This document shows positions 58,045-64,000 of a DNA stretch of 64,000 nt, in pieces. The first letter of the stretch is position 1. Each line of letters opens with the position of its first letter. This stretch comes from Scylla paramamosain. Lineage: Eukaryota; Arthropoda; Malacostraca; Decapoda; Portunidae. The notes beneath the pieces are model-generated. The model searched no databases, was not told where the DNA came from, and saw only the letters and a list, made by a program, of their open reading frames with translations. The translations under genes and the position numbers were made by a program. The DNA lies in assembly GCF_035594125.1 (NCBI RefSeq), contig NC_087161.1, forward strand, positions 7,715,001 through 7,779,000, written 5' to 3'.

Positions 58045-58980
58045 ATGGCAACTCCTACACCAGCCTCGGAGTCCCCATCTGAGGAGGGGACCATAAATGT
58101 CCCCAGGTCGGATTGCCTTTCTGTCGACGACCCTAAGTGTCTTGACACCCCCCTCAACTTTTTCTTCATTAACTTCTGCAACATTCGCGGTCTAAGATCT
58201 AATTTTCAATCTGTAGAACACCACCTCTCCTCTTCTAAACCTCATCTTCTTTTCCTCACTGAAACTCAGGTGTCTGAGGCAACTGACAGTAGCCCCTTTT
58301 CTGTTCCCTCCTACTTTCTCTATCCTCATTTTCGATCCAAACCTGGATGCTTCGTTTATGTGCGCAATGACTTAACCTGCTCTCGTGCCCACGCTCTTGA
58401 ATCTTCCGAGTTTTCCACCATCTGGCTACGACTACAGAGTCACTCTCATACTAAATTTATCTGTGCTGTATACCTCTCACCTATCTCCTCTGACTATAAG
58501 AAATTCTTTGACTACTTAACTTCCAAAGTGGAGCACATTCTGACCCTCTTCCCTTTTGCAGAGATCTCCATTCTTGGAGACTTCAATGTTCACCACCAGC
58601 TTTGGCTTTCCTCTCCCTTCACTGACCATCCTGGTGAACTAGCCTACAACTTTGCTATCCTTCATGACCTAGAGCAATTGGTGCAACACCCTACTCGTAT
58701 TCCTGACCGTCTTGGATATATGCCCAACATTCTTGACCTTTTCCTGACCTCTAATACTTCTGCTTATGCTGTCACCCTTTCTTCTCCGTTGGGCTCCTCC
58801 GATCACAATCTCATATCTTTATCTTGTCCTATCACTCCAATCCCTCCTCAGGATCCCCCTAAGCGAAGGTGCCTGTGGCGTTTTGCCCCTGCTAGTTGGG
58901 GGGACCTGAGGAGGTATTTTGCTAATTTTCCTTGGAATGACTACTGCTTTCGTGTCAGAGACCCGTCTTTGAGCGCATAA
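58045..58980 (+). pseudogene. LINE endonuclease part
   Basis: The ATG at 58045 opens 311 codons. Endonuclease motifs: [12 protein letters not shown] near 58170, [12 protein letters not shown] (the catalytic Glu), [14 protein letters not shown] near 58570, LDLFLTSN near 58735, and [10 protein letters not shown] (catalytic Asp-His) near 58795. The frame stops at TAA 58978, but the natural continuation ([16 protein letters not shown]) is found in another frame from about 58970, so one frameshift lies there. Confidence 0.88.
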
Positions 58981-58985
58981 CAGAG

Positions 58986-60700
58986 GTGATAGTGTCTGGC
59001 ATGGAGGCATACATTCCTCACTCTTTTTCTCGTCCTAAACCTTCTAAACCTTGGTTTAACACAGCTTATTCTCGTGCTATACATGATAGAGAGGTGGCCC
59101 ACAAAAGGTACTTAAGCCTTCCATCACCAGAATCTCATGCACTTTATATTTCTGCCCGGAACCATGCCAAGTCTGTTCTCCAACTAGCCAAAACTCCTTC
59201 ATTAACAGAAAATGTCAAAACCTTTCAAGATCTAACTCCCCTCGTGATTTCTGGCATCTAGCCAAAAATATCTCCAATAACTTTGCTTCTTCTTCTTTCC
59301 CTCCTCTATTTCAACCAGATGGCACCACTGCTATCACATCTATTTCTAAAGGTGAACTCTTTGCTCAAACCTTTGCTAAAAACTTTACCTTGAACGATTC
59401 TGGGCTTGTTCCTCCCTCTCCTCCACCCTCTGACCACTTCATGCCACCTATTAAAGTTCTTCGCAATGATGTTTTCCATGCCCTCGCTGGCCTAAACCCT
59501 CGGAAGGCTTATGGACCTGATGGGGTCCCTCCTATTGTTTTCCGAAACTGTGCCTCCGTGCTTGCACCTTGCCTAGTCAAACTCTTTCAGCTCTGTCTGT
59601 TAACATCTACCTTTCCTTCTTGCTGGAAGTTTGCCTACATTCAACCTGTTCCTAAAAAGGGTGACCGTTCTAATCCCTCAAACTACCGTCCTATTGCTTT
59701 AATATCCTGCCTATCTAAAGTTTTTGAATCTATCCTCAACAGGAAGATTCTTAAACATCTATCACTTCACAACCTTCTATCTGATCGCCAGTATGGGTTC
59801 CGTCAAGGCCGCTCTACTGGTGATCTTCTGGCTTTCCTTACTGAGTCTTGGTCATCCTCTTTTAGAGATTTTGGTGAAACTTTTGCTGTTGCCTTGGACA
59901 TATCAAAAGCTTTTGATAGAGTCTGGCACAAAGCTTTGATTTCCAAACTACCCTCCTACGGTTTCTATCCTTCTCTCTGTAACTTCATCTCAAGTTTCCC
60001 CTCTGACCGTTCTATTGCTGCTGTGGTAGACGGTCACTGTTCTTCTCCTAAATCTATTAGCAGTGGTGTTCCTCAGGGTTCTGTCCTGTCACCCACTCTC
60101 TTCTTATTATTCATTAATGATCTTCTAAACCAAACTTCTTGTCCTATCCACTCCTACGCTGATGATACCACCCTGCACTTTTCCACGTCTTTTCATAGAC
60201 GTCCAACCCTTCAGGAGGTAAACATGCCACGCAGGGAAGCCACAGAACGCCTGACTTCTGATCTTTCTAAAATTTCTGATTGGGGCAGAGCAAACTTGGT
60301 ATTGTTCAATGCCTCAAAAACCCAATTCCTCCATCTATCAACTCGACACAACCTTCCAGACAACTATCCCCTCTTCTTCAATGACACTCAACTGTCCCCC
60401 CACCGCCGCAATATTGCATATCTAGCTGTCTTCTACCGCTATTTTCATGCCAACTGCTCTTCTGATCTTGCTAACTGCATGCCTCCCCTCCTTCCGCGGC
60501 CTCGCTGCACAAGACTTTCTTCTTTCTCTCACCCCTATTCTGTCCACCTCTCTAATGCAAGAGTTAACCAGTATTCTCAATCATTCATCCCTTTCTCTGG
60601 TAAACTCTGGAACTCCTTGCCTGCTTCTGTATTTCCACCTTCCTATGACTTGAATTCCTTCAAGAGGGAGGTTTCAAGACACTTATCCACCAATTTTTGA
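58986..60700 (+). pseudogene. LINE reverse transcriptase and C-terminal part
   Basis: A linker in one frame to about 59200, then a second frameshift. From there the frame is open to TGA at 60700. Motifs: LNPRKAYGPDGVPPIVFRNC, AYIQPVPKKGDRSNPSNYRP, QYGFRQGRSTGDLLAF, FAVALDISKAFDRVWHKAL, SGVPQGSVLSPTLFLLFIND and the active site HSYADDTTLHF (near 60155). At about 60400 the frame jumps from FFNDTQLSP to HRRNIAYLAVFYRYF, skipping roughly 104 codons that the 15.2-kb copy still has. Confidence 0.9.
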
Positions 60701-60810
60701 CCACTGCTTTGACTCTTTTAAGGGACTGGCTTTTCAGTGGGCATTTTTTCTATTAGATTTTTGTTGCCCTTGGCCAGTATCCTTCCTACATAAAAAAAAA
60801 AAAAAAAAAA

Positions 60811-61640
<830 letters not shown>

Positions 61641-61916
61641 CCGGCGCAATTTGAATTTTTGTTTTGTTATTAGGAAGGACGTCTATTGTACCGTGATATG
61701 TTTATGGTAAAGTGGCAAGGGAGACAAGGTCCTCATCAGGGGAAGCAGGAGAGCTCGCCACCAGCCGAGCAAGCCAAGCCCAACACAGCCACAGCCACGG
61801 ACGCCGCCCACCCACCCAAAACCCAGGGCCAAACACCGCACAGGTTCGGGGCCAGACTATCCAGAGCCTGCACCATCAGGATTTGAAAGATGAGTGAAGG
61901 ACAGTCAGAGTAAAAA
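61641..61916. other. Spacer with an unassigned Pro/Ala/His-rich frame
   Basis: All three plus-strand frames are open for 60-70 codons at about 61690-61900, reading Pro/Ala/Thr/His-rich peptides. This is compositional (C+A-rich) rather than evidence of a gene. Confidence 0.35.
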
Positions 61917-62190
61917 GTTTTTTTTTTTTTTTTTTTTTTGTGCTTTTATTGGTTCAAAGAAGGACAGAGGAAGAAGTACATCCGTATAGCGGAGGGACCT
62001 AAAGTTTTACGTGGGTTCCGAACCACGGATAGTAGTAGAGTGATTTGGTGATGGCAGGGATCTTTATTGCATGATGTGATGGGTGAAGAAACGGTGTCGG
62101 TCCTTTCTGCTCGTGTCCTGTGACTCTTCCTGCAAAAAGGCCAACCTGCTAAAGAAAAGAAAAAATAAAAAATCTCGTGGTGTTATGTGC
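61917..62190 (-). other. Possible polyadenylated 3' end (terminal exon or retrocopy)
   Basis: On the minus strand a unique stretch ends with CCAATAAAAGCAC followed at once by 22 A residues (61938-61917). About 200 bases upstream a polypyrimidine tract ends in TTTCTTTAG (near 62150), which looks like a splice acceptor. A genomic poly(A) after AATAAA suggests a retroposed transcript end rather than a native gene end. No protein family was recognised. Confidence 0.35.
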
Positions 62191-62547
62191 ATGGTGAGGG
62201 TGAGGATGGTTTGTGATAATGATTGACGTGATGGTAGGAAGGGCATTGACAGAGGCTCGAAAGGCTCCCTCACCGCAGCGAGGGGTCAAATCTACCACCA
62301 TCTGTTTGCACACGGTAAGTCGCCGGTGGTGGGGGGAAAATGGGGATTCCTGCATGGATGCTTCCAGGGCCCCGCCCCACCATCTCTTGACTACCTTCCT
62401 GCCCAGTACTTGCCGCACCCAACTACCTCTGTGTGGGGGGTGAAGTGGCTTCCACTGAATGGTGTGGTTACCGTCCCCATCATCAGTACTGGCCGCTCCT
62501 TAACTGTCGCGGGGGGTACCGCTACCGGTACTAGGTGTTGGCACACG

Positions 62548-62589
62548 ACCCCACTCCCTCGGTCAGAGGCATGGAATGTTAATGGCGGC

Positions 62590-62633
<44 letters not shown>

Positions 62634-62773
62634 TCGCGTCCCTTTCCCAGGAGCCGTCCGGTGCCTCCTTAAAACCTAGGCAGCGAGACAGAAAAATAAT
62701 GCATAAAAACAAAAATATGAATACAAAGCCATAAGACAAAAAATATGAAAAAACCACTAGGTGTTGGCACACG
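62548..62773. mobile_element. Short insertion flanked by an 18-bp direct repeat
   Basis: ACTAGGTGTTGGCACACG occurs at 62530-62547 and again at 62756-62773. Between them are 208 bp including poly(T) 62591-62632 and an A-rich end (62690-62750). Long direct repeats around an A-rich-tailed insert are what target-primed retroposition leaves. The insert itself was not identified. Confidence 0.5.
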
Positions 62774-62989
62774 GGCCCGCCCATGTGAACGAGAGAACGA
62801 CGATGTTACTTACTTTTACTTTTACTTTAATTAGAGAAAGAAGGTGAATGAAGAAGAGTTTGGACAGAGGAAGGTGTATAGTTAGAAATGGAAAGACTGT
62901 AGAGAGAAAAGACTGTGGGCAGACCACATTGCTATTTTTTATATAGGAGGTTTTCTGTCTGTCTGCATCGGTGGTTCAGTGGTGTCACG

Positions 62990-63756
62990 ACTATGTTGTC
63001 TGCTCTCTGCACGCTTTATTTGCAACCCGCACGGGATCAGAACGAGCTACGCACTATGGGCGGAGCCGCTGATTGGCTGCTTTGTCGCGTGGCTCGGTGA
63101 GGTTGCCGCTTCGTTTTTCTTTCTTGATTTCTTCATGCTTGGTAGGGCTTGAAGGTCTTCTGACTGAGTGTTTAACTTCGGATTATTTTCTTTTATGTGG
63201 AGGGCTTCTAAGATGCTTAGGCGTCGTCCATCGTTGCATCCATCGATTATTTTTTGTGCTTTCTACTAGGGTTTTTCTTGTAATAGCGATGCCATGTACT
63301 TCCATTAGATGTTTTTTTAGGCGCGCCTGCTGCTAAGTGCATTGTTAACCGTCGAGAGAGTTTTGTAGTAGTCATGCCGATGTAAGATGATGGTAGGACT
63401 TCGCAGTTTCCTTGTTTGCAAGTAAATCTATATACGACCTGTGACTTCTGCGAATCTTCTCTCTTGGTTTCGGGGCTGTTCTTGATAAGGAGGTGGCTCG
63501 TTTTCTTGTTTTTTGTAGCAAATTTGAAGTTTCAGTCTTCTTTCAGGATCCGATGGCCTTATGTTGTTCTTGATTGTTCTTGTTATTATTCTCTCGTCCT
63601 CTTGGTGTGCTGTTGAGTAGAACGCTCGATATAAGATGACTCTTTATTTTCGCTGTTATTGTTGTTGTTGTTATTGTTGTTGTTGTTATTGTTGTTGTTG
63701 TACCAACGTTCGAAGATTCTCTTGGTTTGTTTCTCGATGTCTTTTTCTCTGAAGCC

Positions 63757-63791
<35 letters not shown>

Positions 63792-63999
63792 GTGATCATG
63801 GAAGATGCCTTATCTTAATAAAATATTGATGGCGTATGTTAAAGGAATCATCAAATGCATGTACGTGTGTTTTAAGGTTTTTGGTGACATTTAGTCATAT
63901 CCTGGACTTTCTGAATTTAGACCTTTTAAAAAGTTTTTACCTCGTTAGTATTTGTTGGAATCATGTACATGGAGAATGAAGTAGAGTGATTCAGATATT
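62990..63999 (-). mobile_element. Penelope-like element, GIY-YIG endonuclease end (runs off the window)
   Basis: Minus strand: near 63740-63700 GFREKDIEKQTKRIFERWY, followed by a poly-Asn run encoded by (GTT)n 63658-63700. Then the GIY-YIG-type nuclease: VVYRFTCKQGNCEVLPSSYI (63438-63379), GMTTTKLSRRLTMHL, and after a frameshift near 63310 the region with the acidic helix (SILEALHIKENNPKLN, about 63212-63165). A tail follows to about 63060. The reverse transcriptase should lie beyond the window edge. The domain order fits Penelope-like elements, whose C-terminal GIY-YIG nuclease nicks DNA during integration. Confidence 0.8.
63760..63789. repeat. Poly(T) tract within the Penelope-like fragment
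   Basis: About 30 T residues directly next to the coding segment for GFREKD (minus strand). It probably expanded from a Lys-coding A run. Confidence 0.85.
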
Positions 64000-64000
64000 T

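Larger units (their letters stand above)
57835..60810 (+). mobile_element. Nearly complete LINE (jockey-like group) with poly(A)
   Basis: 5' UTR from about 57840, AP endonuclease, reverse transcriptase, C-terminal region, 3' UTR and A tail (60792-60810). It is the best-kept non-LTR element in the window and has relatives at 11.8 and 15.2 kb. The clade is uncertain; the reverse transcriptase looks like those commonly annotated as jockey/BS type in decapods. Two frameshifts and an internal in-frame deletion make it non-autonomous. Confidence 0.88.

Noticed and set aside
61686..61897. Pro/Ala/His-rich frames
   Set aside because: All three plus-strand frames are open because of composition; none has a convincing start or a domain.

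Overview
The window looks like nuclear DNA from an arthropod, most likely a decapod crustacean. The pointers are very long, dense (GA)n, (TA)n and (TG)n microsatellites, A+T-rich non-coding DNA, canonical GT-AG introns, a tRNA-Val-like SINE, and several non-LTR, Penelope-like and Ty3/Gypsy retroelement families of types I know from crustacean genomes. Species cannot be named from the sequence alone. Nothing is bacterial: no operons, ribosome binding sites, CRISPR arrays or rRNA genes were seen.

Two host genes are supported. At the left edge, on the minus strand, three exons (1441 to about 335) encode a signal peptide and the start of a protein resembling crustacean ionotropic-receptor N-terminal domains; the gene runs off the window. 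At 56939-52258, on the minus strand, seven exons with phase-compatible GT-AG junctions give a complete gustatory receptor of about 552 residues ending in the family signature TYFIVMMQF. Both are chemosensory.

Most of the rest is retroelements. 2111-7972 is a full-length, G+C-rich Ty3/Gypsy element with two LTRs and many breaks. 8-24 kb holds a possible HTH exon, a SINE, pieces of at least three non-LTR families, a 186-bp MITE and a G+C-rich island between two (TA)n tracts. 27.8-29.8 kb is a Penelope-like element, followed by a near full-length non-LTR element (29.8-33.1 kb) and the 3' end of another (33.8-34.3 kb). 34.9-50.3 kb is an LTR element carrying gag and protease but no visible reverse transcriptase. 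An 8.75-kb gag-pol-env LTR element (36448-45200) is nested inside it; the insertion duplicated GCAG and cuts the outer gag between its capsid part and zinc knuckle.

57.7-61.1 kb holds a LINE with an in-frame deletion, plus a second copy of its 3' end directly after the poly(A). The right edge holds two Penelope-like fragments on the minus strand: a GIY-YIG part running off the window, and a 5' end with a hammerhead-ribozyme-like fold at 61435-61474.

I did not find a clearly new multi-gene system. The best leads are the complete gustatory receptor, the nested LTR pair (an env-bearing element inside an RT-less host element), the hammerhead motif, and the repeated placement of (TA)n tracts at or inside retroelement boundaries. 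Family names below come from motif recognition only; no database search was possible.
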